A stretch of DNA of 64,000 nucleotides from Brachypterus glaber (taxonomy: Eukaryota > Arthropoda > Insecta > Coleoptera > Kateretidae): contig OY294045.1 of the NCBI GenBank assembly GCA_958510825.1, positions 7,243,916 to 7,307,915 of the forward strand. The letters are read 5' to 3'. Shown piece by piece: positions 31,913-43,260 of the stretch. Under the pieces are notes generated by a model. The model was not told the DNA's origin. It ran no database searches and worked only from the letters and a program-made list of their open reading frames with translations. Position numbers and translations under genes: made by a program. The first letter of the stretch is position 1, and each line of letters begins with the position of its first letter.

Positions 31913-32846
31913 GGATATACAAGATATACAAGTTCTGAAGCCACTGAATTTTCGTAGGTACTTGTTTTTAGTAATTATTACAGTAGGATTATTTTTTTTC
32001 TCAAAAATTGCAGTTCTGAACTGGTTCGAAACGTATGCAGTTGCGATTGAGCACTGCTGCTGCTGCTGTGTAGTTTGTTTGAATCTTTAAGAGAGAGGGT
32101 CGGTGCCTATGGCTTATTTGTCTAAAATAGAATTAGTTTGAATGGATAATTGTGGGAGTGAGTCTTTGCTCACTGATTCTGGAGTTGCATCTGTCATGAA
32201 GTCGCGATGGGAGGTGGGAGGGGGATGAGGAGGGATGGATTAGGGAGGGGAGGGTAAGATTGAGCACTGTGCAGTTGCATGAATCAGTTTGGAAAAACAA
32301 AACAAACCTATTGTTTGTAGATGGCCCAGTTCTTTTAATACAGCATATAAAACTAGGTGCGCATTGAAGCTCAAAGAAATTATTCTTTGGTAAGAATATC
32401 GAGAGAAAACGCAATATATCATCCACTGTGAAGAGAGTACTGTGGAATGTGAAGCATTACATATCTTTACGGCTTGTTTTAAATTATTCAGCAGTTAGGT
32501 CTTGTTGATCATAAGTTATTATCCATATTACGTTGACAAATGAATAGATCTATCCCACGTTGTATTTATTTGTTAGTTGTGGGACCCACGTTGCGGGTTA
32601 GATATTTGCGGTGCGGCATTCCGGAAAGTACTAAAATAGTTTTTGCAAAATAACTATAAAAATAGAAAAATTAGGGGAAATGGTACGTTTTTACCTCACT
32701 AACTTTAACGCGATAAGTTTTAAGCTGTTTATTACAAAAATTAAAAGGAATATAAACAAAAACAAAAACAAAAAAAAAACAGGTTACTCAAATTAGGGGC
32801 GCCCGCAGGATTTCTGAAAGGAGGCAAGCCTATAGGCCTATTAAAC
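31913..32846 (+). other. Repeat-poor stretch with CTG run and G-rich tract
   Basis: No credible frame is seen. There is a CTG run at 32055-32070 (CACTGCTGCTGCTGCTGTG) and a G-rich tract at 32208-32254 with seven runs of three or more G, able in principle to form a G-quadruplex on the plus strand. This is one of the few parts of the intron not obviously made of inverted repeats, so a regulatory element or alternative noncoding exon is possible but unproven. Confidence 0.4.
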
Positions 32847-32854
32847 TTTACAAC

Positions 32855-33400
32855 CAAAGAACTTTTACCTCAAGAATGAACATGATGAAATCTACCGCAT
32901 GCTTTGAAGCGTGAACCAACTACGGTGAGGGGCTGGTGGGGAGTGACTATTGTTTACACTTAGTACGCGTAAAGAAAGAGAAATAATGTGTAAACTCACA
33001 GTCTAATGTCTTAAACTTTGTCAAGCAATACAGTGTTGCCGGTTGCAACACCTGCTTTAGATATTTTATTGTAAATTTTAAGAAATATTACTTTTATTTG
33101 AGTTTTATATGAACTAGTAGTTTAATTTTAATAAATTTAATTATATTACATCATCAAACATAATTATAGTGTCGTAGTATAGTAGTTTTTTTTTTTTTAA
33201 TTTTAATGTAGGTATGAAGATTTATCATAATGATAAAGTGAAAATTACGCAACATCGCTCTGGTCACCAGAAGGTCAAAACTAGCGATACTTATATTTAC
33301 ACCAGAAGCAGTATTGCGTACGTTTATGTAAACAAACAAACAAAAAGATGCCACCTTCAGAAACATTGGTCTGAAATAACTTCTTGAGGTAAAAGTTTTG
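32855..33400 (+). mobile_element. hAT-like MITE, copy 1 (CAAAGAACTTTTACCTCAAG ends)
   Basis: Ends CAAAGAACTTTTACCTCAAG and TTCTTGAGGTAAAAGTTTTG are inverted copies. Both flanks are TTTACAAC (32847-32854 and 33401-33408), an exact 8-bp duplication. The element is 546 bp and noncoding; the frame at 33154-33498 on the minus strand runs out of the element and is not a gene. Confidence 0.88.
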
Positions 33401-33529
33401 TTTACAACAGTATCAATAACTTTTTTCGCCACGGCTCCCCGTGTCTTCCTTGGGTCGTGCAAGTTATCGAAAAACATTATAAGAATTTTGGCAACCAAAT
33501 ATAAGGATAAAAAATTTGTAGTAAAACTA

Positions 33530-33954
33530 CACTGAAAAAAAAAGGATCCTTTGCGGTAATGGCATATGAAATTAGGCTAAATGCTTCGCACTCTTGAATA
33601 TGTCCAAAAGCGCCAACTCTTAACATGAAAATATAATTCATTTGCCAAGATCTTTCTGATTCTTTAACTTAAAATTCTTTGATCTTGTGTGAAATGCAAG
33701 TGGTCTTGTCTCAAAAGAAAAATTCTTGGGCCAAAGTATTTGAAATTATTTAATTTTTAACAATCTTAAAACAAGATAAATGGTTTTTGCCACAAATGCG
33801 CCAGGTCCAAGAGAATTTTAAAAATATTTCAAATGCCACACTTTTCTTGGGACAAGGTAAATTCTATTGTTTAAAGATACACATCTTTTAAGCTAAAAGA
33901 ATAACTGCCAAGAGTGTTGACTACTTTAAGCCAAGAACGTAATTTTTTTCAGTG
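33530..33954 (+). mobile_element. TA-target MITE with CACTGAAAAAAA ends, copy 1
   Basis: CACTGAAAAAAAAAGGATCC to AATTTTTTTCAGTG, flanked by TA (33528-33529 and 33955-33956). A closely similar copy is at 38261-38680. Both share GATCTTGTGTGAAATGCAAG and repeated CTTGGGCC/AAGATCTTT motifs but no frame. Confidence 0.85.
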
Positions 33955-34416
33955 TAACAAATATTTTCACTCAACAACTTGTAACCATTTACAAGAAATA
34001 AAACTTGGATTTTAAGAATATGGCAAATACAACAATTTGTCTGTATTTAACTATTGATTTGATTGCCCCAACTCAATTTTTTTTCAGTTTATGCAATACC
34101 AATATCAAATATGCATTTGGTTACCAAATATGAAAAAATGCATGTATCCTCTTTTATTTTCCAGTCACAAATGAAAACTGAATGATATATGAAAATAAAT
34201 TTCAGGAAGGAAAGTCTTCAAGTATTGTCAAGAAGAGGTTTTAAGTGGAAGACATTTTTTAAAAGCAAGATATATGGAACATTTTTAAATTGCTCAAACG
34301 TGTTAATAGTATGTGCTTTCATATATTTTAATAATATTTTTTAGATCAAGCAAAAGCTTTTTAAGGGCTTCTTTCCACATAACTAAGTACTTTAAAAAAT
34401 CTATAAAAAATGATAA

Positions 34417-34627
34417 GGGAACGTTCAAGTATTACGTAAGTTAAATTTTAATTATTTGGTATTTTGATTATTATAGAGTTCAGGGGTCTTAATGCTAGGG
34501 TTGCCAAATGAGTACATGGTGCAATATAGGGTTTACTCCCAATAACTCTTTTCTTTGTGGAGGGAGTATTTTTTCAACTCTGGTATGTGCATGTGAATGT
34601 TGTAGTCGAGTTTTCAAGTAATGTATA
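34417..34627. repeat. Fragment with GTTCAAGTATTACGTAAG end
   Basis: AAGGGAACGTTCAAGTATTA at 34417 is one end of the family complete at 24205-24445; the opposite end is missing. Bases 33957-34416 before it are AT-rich and show no gene. Confidence 0.55.
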
Positions 34628-35151
34628 CAAAGAACTTTTACCTCAAGAACTAATTTCAGACCAATGTTTATGAAGGTGTCATATTTTTGTTTGTTTATTT
34701 ACTAACAGAAACGTGATACAGATTTTTGGTGTAAAATGTAGATGTCGCTAGTTGACTTTCAGGCTACCTAGTAGCGACGTTGCGTAGTTTCCACATTATC
34801 ATGAATTCAAATCATTATACTTAAATTAAAAATGTAAAAAACTTTATTGTGTATACTATAATTGTGTTACTTAAATCTATTAAAATTAAACTACTAGTTC
34901 ATATAAAACTCATACAGAACTAATGTTTCTTAAAATTTACAATAAAATATCCATATATTTCAATCGGCAACACTGTACCCTGTCAGTCATTTTACGACAT
35001 TAGACTGTGAGTTTACAAATTCTTTCTCTTTACGCGTACTAAGTGTAAACAATAGTCACTCCCCACCAGCCCCTCACCGTAGTTGGTTCACGCTTCAAAC
35101 AAAGCATACGGTAGATTTCATCATGTTCCTTCTTGAGGTAAAAGTTCTTTG
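34628..35151 (-). mobile_element. hAT-like MITE, copy 2 (inverse of 32855-33400)
   Basis: Same ends as the element at 32855 but opposite orientation, 524 bp, flanked by AATGTATA on both sides (34620-34627 and 35152-35159). Shared inner blocks include CACTCCCCACCAGCCCCTCA and CATTAGACTGTGAGTTTACA. Separate duplications show two independent insertions. Confidence 0.88.
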
Positions 35152-35230
35152 AATGTATAGAATAAATTAATAAAACGTATAAAAGCTACTAAACTGACGA
35201 CATTTGTACACATGTACATACGAAAAAAAA

Positions 35231-35771
35231 AGCTACGGCCCTTTGAAGATGACGTATTGAATGGGGAACAAAAAAAAGCACCAATAAAATTTTAAAGGAG
35301 TAATAGCCTTTTAAAAAGTAACGTTTTTGGTGGCACAAAATGTTACTTCCTCTTAATTGCATTTTTTTTTGATAACGGTGTTACACTATATGATATTTTA
35401 AATGTATTTTTACTCTAGAAATCTATATTTTTTACAACAAATCCAAAAAACATACACATAGAAAAGTTTGGGGCAAAAATGTTTTAAGCCTCATATATTT
35501 TGTCCGTCTGGGCACACCTCTGGATAAATTAAAAAAATAAATTAACATAAACTTATTGACCTTATTAATACTAGTATACATGCAAAAGCTCGCCGCTCTA
35601 GCTTAAACGGTACCCGAGTTATTAATTAAAAACCTTATTTTTATTACAATTTTAAAGGACCCTAGATCCCTTAGGGCTCATTTCCGGACCAACCTTTATA
35701 GGAACTTTTTTTATATTTTTGGATCTAGAATCACCTCTTAAATTTTAACATGCCAGTTATGGATCACCCTG
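35231..35771 (-). mobile_element. Family A TIR element, copy 4 (truncated)
   Basis: The CAGCCTG end and about 90 bp of its arm are missing (it begins AGCTACGGCCCTTTGAAGAT) and about 70 bp around the CTGCAGGGTGATTC block are deleted. The other end is complete (TTATGGATCACCCTG, TA at 35772). Confidence 0.85.
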
Positions 35772-35787
35772 TATTTTAATTTTTTAT

Positions 35788-35896
35788 CTAAAAGCGACAT
35801 TTTTAATGAAATTTTCTTAGACATGGGAATAGGTTGTACTAAGCCTAAAGAACCTATTCCCACGCCTAACAAAATTTCGTTAAAAATGTTTTAGAT
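35788..35896. repeat. 109-bp imperfect palindrome
   Basis: TCTAAAAGCGACATTTTTAA..GGGAATAGGTT faces AACCTATTCCC..TTAAAAATGTTTTAGA. Probably a short MITE. Bases 35897-37279 after it are AT-rich; the frame at 36824-37087 has only a GTG start and no recognisable product. Confidence 0.65.
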
Positions 35897-37279
35897 AAGC
35901 GATATCCATATTTTTTAAATGATGTTTTATGGTGTAGGATATATTCTTCATTAAATTAAATAATAATATTTTTATAACCTCAACTAATGCCAACTTGGTA
36001 TTACCAAGACGAATAATAAATTCTATAAATATTCTCTTGTACAAAACAATCGTAAACAATTGACATAACTTGACTTAATGAATCATCAAATCAACTATTA
36101 TTAACCTTTTAACCAACATATAATGAGGCTTTTATTATATATCTTGCACATTCTATAAATGCGCCGCTAATATGCAATATTTATTTTTGAGTGCATAAAT
36201 AATGAGAAAATTGCGACTAATCTGCTACTGAAAAATTCCAATCATTCTAAAGGCCATATTACACCGTGCATTTTCATGCAATGCAATAACTGTGCAGCCC
36301 TTTTGTTAAGATTTAATGGACTGCCGCCTATTTAGATTAGATAAAGAGATAAGTTCTACAGAAAGAGATAAAAATATAATTATTATTGTTTTAAAATAAA
36401 AATATGCATATTTTAGGTAAAAATAACATTTTAGATTATATTTTAAATTACATGAAGGTAAGATATTTGTTTTTTTTTAAGTAAAAAACTATTTTTTTTT
36501 AAATTTTTATAACAGCTATGTGTACAGTAGGTCTTAAGTTTCCTAGGGAACTTATCGATACCCCCAAGCAACAAAGCCGTAACTCATATATTGTCATTTT
36601 TCACGACAGCTAAATTTCTAAAATATTTTTTTTTCTTATTTAAGGGTGGGGAAATGACTGAAGTGGAAAAGGAAGCCATGTGATACATCATTTGAAAGCT
36701 TATAAGATTTTCTATTTAACTGTACAAGTATTTATTGTTTATTTATTGTTTGTTTCTGATAATATTCAAAATTAGAATTTCTTACTTTAGTGTTTTTAGG
36801 TAAAATTTTGGTTAAAATGGACTGTGGAGAAATCTGAGCAGTACCACCATGTGTGTCTTTTTTTAAGGCCTCTACCTATGAGTATAATTCAAAATAGGTC
36901 TAACTTGAGTTACATCCTTGTTGCATGGGAGTGTCGTTATGACCTACTCCTTAATTTGACAATACCCCGTTGTGTGTGTGAAGATTTTGTACTTGTTTTT
37001 GTGTTTAATAAGCTGTTTTATGTATTCTTTAATAATTTTGCATATAATGCACATTTTTTGTGGCATTGGATTTTAATCCAAATATAATATTTTTAGGGAA
37101 TTTTCTTTTTGGGTTGGTATTGAAGACCTAAATTTATGTTGCCTAACGTATTGGACTGCTGTCCATTTCAAATCACTAGAACAAAGACGCAAAGCATCAT
37201 CTTTATGTATTATTTTTAAATTGCTACATAATAATTTGGATTGTTTTTATTTACTAAATAATAGTTATTTCTAATACAA

Positions 37280-37390
37280 GGGCAAAAAGTTAAGTTTTTC
37301 GATTGAGTAGGTTTTTAGAAGCCGTGGGCCGGCCGATCGGTCCGGCCCGAGGGTAATAAACCTACGAAATAGAAATTTAACTTTTGCCCG
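37280..37390. repeat. GC-rich palindrome with GGGCAAAAAGTTAA ends
   Basis: GGGCAAAAAGTTAAGTTTTT faces AATTTAACTTTTGCCC, and the centre GGGCCGGCCGATCGGTCCGG is itself palindromic. A related block (AGTTCAACTTTTCGCCCG with CCCTAGGGCC centre) lies at 54373-54420. Confidence 0.7.
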
Positions 37391-37401
37391 GGTATTATAC
37401 A

Positions 37402-37985
37402 ATATTTTTTATTCGATTGTTACTAATTATAATAAATATACTTAATTTTAAATTGCAAATAAATTTCTTTTTATTGTCTTATTACTTATCTAGTTATTCA
37501 TGACAAATTGCTATCCAATCAAATCGCTAAAAACAATTTCATCGTTTCTTTTGCGTACGTTTTCATTTTCAAATATAAAAAGCATAGCTTGGTGATTAAT
37601 TTCTGTTAAAATGTGTCTGTTATGAAAATAGTAATATTTCTGAACCGTTCTATGAATATTATAAATATTGAAATTGATTTTACAATTGAAATTTTGTGTT
37701 TTTAATTTATTTTAGTGGATGAATACAGATTAATCATTTAACATATATTTTGAGGTTATGTTATAGAAGAAATTTTTATTTTGTATGAAATGATTATAAT
37801 AACTGTATCTGGCTAAAAAGAACAGTTAGTTCAAGACCAAAAGTGACCAAAAGGTCATATTTCTTTATAAATATTACAGTAAAGGTAAAGCATCTTCTTT
37901 TAAAAAGCTTAAAAATAACAAGTTTTAGTTTAAGAAAAACGTGAACAAAAAGTGTCTCTTTTAGAATCAATCGAATAAAAAATAT
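37402..37985. mobile_element. TIR element with ATATTTTTTATTCGATTG ends
   Basis: The 18-base end ATATTTTTTATTCGATTG is repeated exactly inverted at 37968-37985. Its right half (37807-37984; GAACAGTTAGTTCAAGACCA, AAAAGGTCATATTTC) recurs at 54246-54466 and, diverged and reversed, at 59680-59740. Similar ends bound 42968-43259. No coding frame. Confidence 0.65.
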
Positions 37986-38260
37986 AGTTTCTTATACCGA
38001 GAACTAATTATAGAAACAAACTTACTTTTTATACTTCCCGAGCTAGAACCAACATTAAGTGTATTAATTTATAAAAAGTTAATATAACAGCTGCTTTTAA
38101 ACCCGTAATTGAAAATGTCGCGGAGTTTTTTTTTGTACACACGGCCTGCAATTTAATTCGCATTAAAAATTAATTTATTTTATAATTGATTAAACCTTGT
38201 TTATTGTTTTTTACCTACATACATGTATTTCTAAAGGTGATACTTGTGATATATTTTGTA

Positions 38261-38680
38261 CACTAAAAAAAAGGTATGCGTTAATTGCATATGAAATTAG
38301 GCCAAATGCTTCGCACTCTTGGGTACGTCCAAAAGCGCCTTCTTTTAACATGAAAATATAATTCACTTGCCAAGATCTTTCTGATTCTTTAACTTAAAAT
38401 TCTTTGATCTTGTGTGAAATGCAAGTGGTCTTGTCTTAAAAGAAAAATTCTTGGGCCAAAGTATTTAAAATTATTTAATTTTTAACAATCTTAAAACAAG
38501 ATAAATGGTTTTTGCCTCAAATGCGCCAGGTCCAAGAGAATATTAAAAATATTTCAAAAGCAACACTTTTCTTGGGATAAGATAAATACTTTTGTTTGAA
38601 GATACACATCTTTTAAGCTAAAAGAATAAGTGCCAAGAGTGATGACTACTTTGAGCTAATAACGTCATTTTTTTGCAGTG
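38261..38680 (+). mobile_element. TA-target MITE with CACTRAAAAAAA ends, copy 2
   Basis: Close copy of 33530-33954, from CACTAAAAAAAAGGTATGCG to TTTTTTTGCAGTG, with TA at 38259-38260 and 38681-38682. Bases 37986-38260 before it show no gene. Confidence 0.85.
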
Positions 38681-38789
38681 TATAAGTGATACTTCATAAT
38701 TTACATAATTCTCATCTAATCTAGCTGCATTCCACACATTTGGGCTTTTTAATGTTCACATTACAGCACTAGTGGTTTTGAAGATATTA

Positions 38790-39586
38790 TAAAACCAAAC
38801 CGCTTTTGTTTTTCCATTTTGACAGTACGTTATCGATAAATAAAAATTAAAAACTTTCGTATTCTTAAAAGATAAAAATCGAAAATCGGATTTTTCTTTG
38901 AAAAACACCGATATATATATAACATATACATATGTATAGTCAATATGTATAGTCAATATTGTTGTGTGTAACAAATTAGTCGTCAAATGTTTCGATTTAG
39001 TGACCTTTATAAAAATTTTCCTCATAATTCGGCAAAATTATTACGTAAGCCTATGTTTCTGTGTTTTTTTTCCAACGTTGATGAGTCATAACTGAGTTTA
39101 CGCCGACTACTGTACACAACACCACGGTTCACAATATGGTAGTGCTGTTTCGATCGATCGGAGGAAACGGAAATATTACAAAGTTAATGCATTGTGATGC
39201 CAAGAGGTTTAATAAAAAAAAGGTTGATGTGTTTATCGCCTTTCTTGGCTTTTAAAAAAGAGTAAAAAGTTTTTTGTTAGAAGTTTTGCATTTAGTCTCC
39301 CTGTAAAAGCATTTAAAGGAATCCAGGTATTAAAAAGAATTTCTTTATTTGCCTGATAGGCAGTAGTCGGCGAATTTCCAGTCCTCGTATAGGCGCTGCG
39401 TCGACTCTAGCGTCGACGCGAGGTTTTAAATATTTACATTTTTATCTTGATTTTTATAATGATTCCATTTAAACGAGTAAAGTGGGAAAAAAAGTTATCG
39501 AAAAATAAAAATTAAAAATTTTCGTATTCTTAAAAGATAAAAATCGAATGTTGTTTTTTTCTTTGAAAAACACCGATATATATATA
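38790..39586 (+). repeat. Host repeat E, two partial direct copies
   Basis: About 38790-39125 and 39490-39586 (continued at 40723-40915) are direct copies with CTTTCGTATTCTTAAAAGAT, AAAAACACCGATATATATAT and AACAAATTAGTCGTCAAATG. The first copy shows the uninterrupted site for the 39587-40722 insertion, and both show the empty site for the 2091-3201 element. Bases 39126-39490 contain a GCGTCGAC/GTCGACGC hairpin at about 39388-39421 and no gene. Confidence 0.7.
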
Positions 39587-40722
39587 CACGGTGTATTTGA
39601 AATAGCGTCGGAAATTTTAACAGATGATTCTACATCATAAAATATGACAAAAAGTTCCTATAAACATATGCCTAAAAATGCGTCATAAGAGAGCTACGCC
39701 CCTTTGAAATTGGCTAAAAAAATCGGTTTTTATTTAATAACTCAGGAACCCTTTGAGTTATGTTAACGAGGTTTTGCACGTGAATTAATCCTAATAAGGC
39801 CCATCTTTGTATGTCATTTTCACGTACTTATTTAAACCAGGGGGGGCCTTATCAGTTTTTTGTCCCAAACTTTTTTCTGTGTAATTTTTTTGCAATTTTA
39901 TTTTTAAAATATGATTCCTCAGGTCAAAATACATAAAAAAAGGTACTCTTGTTGTAATACTGTAGGATTAACCGTTTTCGAGAAAAGTTCATTTGAAGGT
40001 GAAATTTCACGGTTCGAGGACGAAAAATTAAATACTAAAATGTCGAAAACCAAAATTTTAATGATGCAGTGTTATTCTACATCAAAAACTAAGAAAAAAA
40101 GTTTCCATACATGTAGGTCGAAAAAACGCTTTTAAAGCTACCATAGCCCTTTAAAAATGGTGCATATTTAGGAGACCATAGCTCCATTAGGATTGATTTT
40201 TGGAAGTACCTGTATATGAGGTTTTTTTCTTAGTTTTTAATGCATCATTAAAATTTTGGTTTTCAACATTTTAGTATTTAATTTTTCGTCCTCGAACCGT
40301 GAAATTTCACCTTCAAATGAACTTTTCTCGAAAACGGTTAATCCTACAGTATTACAACAAGAGTACCTTTTTTTATGTATTTTGACCTGAGGAATCATAT
40401 TTTAAAAATAAAATTGCAAAAAAATTACACAGAAAAAAGTTTGGGACAAAAAACTGATAAGGCCCCCCCTGGTTTAAATAAGTACGTGAAAATGATATAC
40501 AAAGATGGGCCTTATTAGGATTAATTCACGTGCAAAACCTCGTTAACATAACTCAAAGGGTTCCTGAGTTATTAAATAAAAACCGATTTTTTTAGCCAAT
40601 TTCAAAGGGGCGTAGCTCTCTTATGACGCATTTTTAGGCATATGTTTATAGGAACTTTTTGTCATATTTTATCATGTAGAATCACCTGTTAAAATTTCCT
40701 ACCCTATTTCAAATACACCCTG
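39587..40722. mobile_element. Family B palindromic element, copy 1 (TA target)
   Basis: Ends CACGGTGTATTTGAAATAGC and CTATTTCAAATACACCCTG, with TA at 39585-39586 and 40723-40724. The two halves (about 39587-40075 and 40235-40722) are very similar inverted copies around a centre of about 160 bp. Blocks along each arm match family A in the same order: GATTCTACAT, CCTATAAA, GAGCTACGCCCCTTTGAAAT, GAGTTATTAA, AGTTTGGG.CAAAAA and ACGGTT..TCCTACAGT. Families A and B are therefore related. The frame at 39911-40135 lies across an arm. Confidence 0.88.
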
Positions 40723-40918
40723 TATATACGTATGTATAGTTAATATGAATAGTTAATATTGTTGTGGGTAACAAATTAGTCGTCAAATGTTTCGATTTAT
40801 AAAAATTTCCCTCATAATTCGGCAAAATTATTCCGTAAGCCCATGTTTCTGTTTATTTTCAACGTTGATGAGTCATAACTGAGTTTACGCGGAATACTGC
40901 TGATAGGTATAGTATACA

Positions 40919-41145
40919 CAGAGCCTTAGCTATGGGGGCAGCCTCCCCGTACCTAGCTTGAAATTTAAAAAGTTGCATATCTCATGGGTAAAAATATAAA
41001 AGTTGTAATTTTCGCAGTAGTGAAAACGTTTTTTTTTTTAGTTATCAACTTTTTTGTCGAGGATAAAAGTTGTAATTTTAGACTTAAAAAAGTTGTGATT
41101 TTCGACCTTCTCCCCCCCAACTAAATCTTCTTCGCTACGGCCCTG
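40919..41145. mobile_element. hAT-like MITE, diverged copy
   Basis: CAGAGCCTTAGCTATGGGGG at the left and CTTCGCTACGGCCCTG at the right are imperfect inverted copies and match the ends at 31539-31904. The 8 bases on each side (AGTATACA, AACATACC) match at only five positions, so the duplication is uncertain. Bases 41146-41470 after it show no gene. Confidence 0.55.
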
Positions 41146-41471
41146 AACATACCATAAGGTGATCAAATCAACTTAACCAGAGTTTTCTTTTTAATCTACT
41201 GAAGTTTATTTTTGGCAAGTAAGAATCTTGAAAATAGCGCTTTAGCTAGCTGATTTTAAACTAGCTTTTGGAGGTCCAACTTACTTTCACCAGAAAAAAA
41301 ACAAGGTTCCATATATCGCCATATAAAATTATCCTGGATATCATGATGAAGTGGGCAAGTAAGGTAGCCCGGCTAGAATCCAGTTATGATAAAAGTCGAA
41401 AATAAACACGAATACATATATGTGTGTATATTTAATTTTATATTCCTGTATTTATTAACAACATAAATTTA

Positions 41472-42210
41472 TTTTTCTACGACTGCTTTAGAATGTAAGC
41501 AAATACACACACTTTTCAAAGACAGAATAAATCCATTCTAGCTCTAGATACGGTATGAATATTCCGTATCAAGTTTTAGAATGAGCACATGTAATATCAT
41601 CTCTTGTTTATAAAAGTAAAGAAAACTGTAGCAAAAATATATATATATTTTAATAATAATTATTATAATCTTTATTCACCCAACAGAATAATCCATTTAC
41701 AGGGTAAACAATTCAATATACATAATATATACATATTATATAACTATTAAAAAATATTTTACCATAATAATAATTGAATAATTTAATGCAATTTAAAGTT
41801 TTGCGTTAAAACTACATAAAGTTTATTAGTTTTTCTTAATATTTGACCAGTTTTTTATCAGTTTAGTTCAAAAAATTAAAACTGCTCCATTGATTGTTAA
41901 ATATTTAAACCTGATATCTGTCACAACAATCTGACATAACCTTCAATTTTTGAATTATAATTTGTAAATATGTGCTAAAATTAAATAAAAATGTTTTTTA
42001 ACTACTGACTTGATAAAATTATTAAATAACATTAATTGCTTTGTTTAAAAATATGTGTTTTGTTGCATTTGCAATGTCGAGTCACAAAAAAGCATTGTTT
42101 TTAACCTTGTCCGCAGTTTAAAGCCATACAGTGTTTCATATTTACAGTCGAAGAAAAAGTAGTCTACAACACGTATTGTCTATTTTATACTAGTTATAGA
42201 ATATACTATT
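41472..42210 (+). repeat. Repeat family G, copy 1
   Basis: Starts CTACGACTGCTTTAGAATGT and ends TAGTTATAGAATATACTATT. It carries a short palindrome, GATACGGTATGAATATTCCG with TATC. Copies 2 and 3 are at 52112-52799 and 53708-54085. The type is not recognised; no coding frame and no clear terminal inverted repeats. Confidence 0.7.
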
Positions 42211-42960
42211 TCGTACGACCTAGTGTACACGAAATAAAGAAATAGAATGTTCACTATATGTTCTCGTTAGGATATTTTTCTATCGCACAAGTACATAGTG
42301 CATATTTGAATGAAATGACAACTATGCACACTCATTTATCCAAACGATTACACATAGCTTTCATATTGACAACAGTCATTTGACGTTTATAAAATTTTGA
42401 AATATCAAGATTAAACATAGGTAATTCTTTAAAATAAACATTTTTAAAGAGTTTAGACTGTAGATCGAACGAAAAATGTCGTTCGCAACTCGTTTGCGAC
42501 AAGCCCTTAGTGACTAAAGGACTAAAGTCGCTTACTCGTTACGAAAACTACTATTTTAACGTTTATGACTCATAACTGGACTCATAACTGGATTCTCGCC
42601 GGGGTATTTGATCAGCTACGTCGACTGGCCTTAAATCCATCCTGATAAATCCTTTAACGATAAGAAAACCCGTTTTGACAAACAATGACAATGGTGAATT
42701 ACAATGACAATAATTATTTATTATTCACCATTCTCTCTCGTATCTTCAATGGATTTTATTCTCCATTCAAGAGCCTTAATTTGAATTTCCATGTCACCTT
42801 ATAAATATATATCTTACCTGCAAAATTTTAAACTGACTTAAAGTTGTTTTTTCTTAGAGTAAGTCCATAGTAACGAGTGCTGTCCTATTTTAAAATTATG
42901 ACAATTTGAGAAAACCTTGTAAATTAGTATATTATGATCCAAGGACGAGAAATAATGTTT

Positions 42961-43260
42961 TACACGCTATTTTTTATTCGCTTGTAAACATATTTATAAG
43001 AAAAAAAGGTAAAAATAATAAGTAAAATTAGTTTTAATTTGGTTCTGTCAGTTATCTGACAATTTTCTATAAGGGACCGCAAAAGTACTTTGTAAAACAA
43101 AAGACAAACAAAACCGCTATGCAATTTTCCATAAGGGACCGCAAAAGTACTTTGGCAGGCTGCAGCCTGCCAAAGGGAAGAAAAGACCAACAAAAGTGTC
43201 ACTTTTAACTTAACATTTCTAACCGAAAAATGTCACTTTGGAATACAAGCGAATAAAAAT
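42961..43260. mobile_element. TIR element with ATTTTTATTCGCTTGTA ends
   Basis: ATTTTTTATTCGCTTGTA at the left is inverted at the right (TACAAGCGAATAAAAAT). Inside are two tandem units of about 60 bp (CATAAGGGACCGCAAAAGTA) and an 18-bp perfect palindrome, GGCAGGCTGCAGCCTGCC. The minus-strand frame here is not a gene. Bases 42211-42960 and 43261-44147 contain no recognised gene. Confidence 0.65.

Noticed and set aside
33154..33498. 114-residue minus-strand frame
   Set aside because: It runs across the end of a hAT-like MITE whose right boundary is fixed by its target duplication.
32855..35151. A single 2.3-kb palindromic transposon
   Set aside because: The two arms each have their own ends and different exact 8-bp duplications, so they are two separate insertions.
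36824..37087. 87-residue plus-strand frame
   Set aside because: It needs a GTG start, the adjacent ATG at about 36818 is in another frame and stops quickly, and no family resemblance is seen.
39911..40135. 74-residue plus-strand frame
   Set aside because: It lies in the arm and centre of the family B palindrome and is not kept in the second copy.
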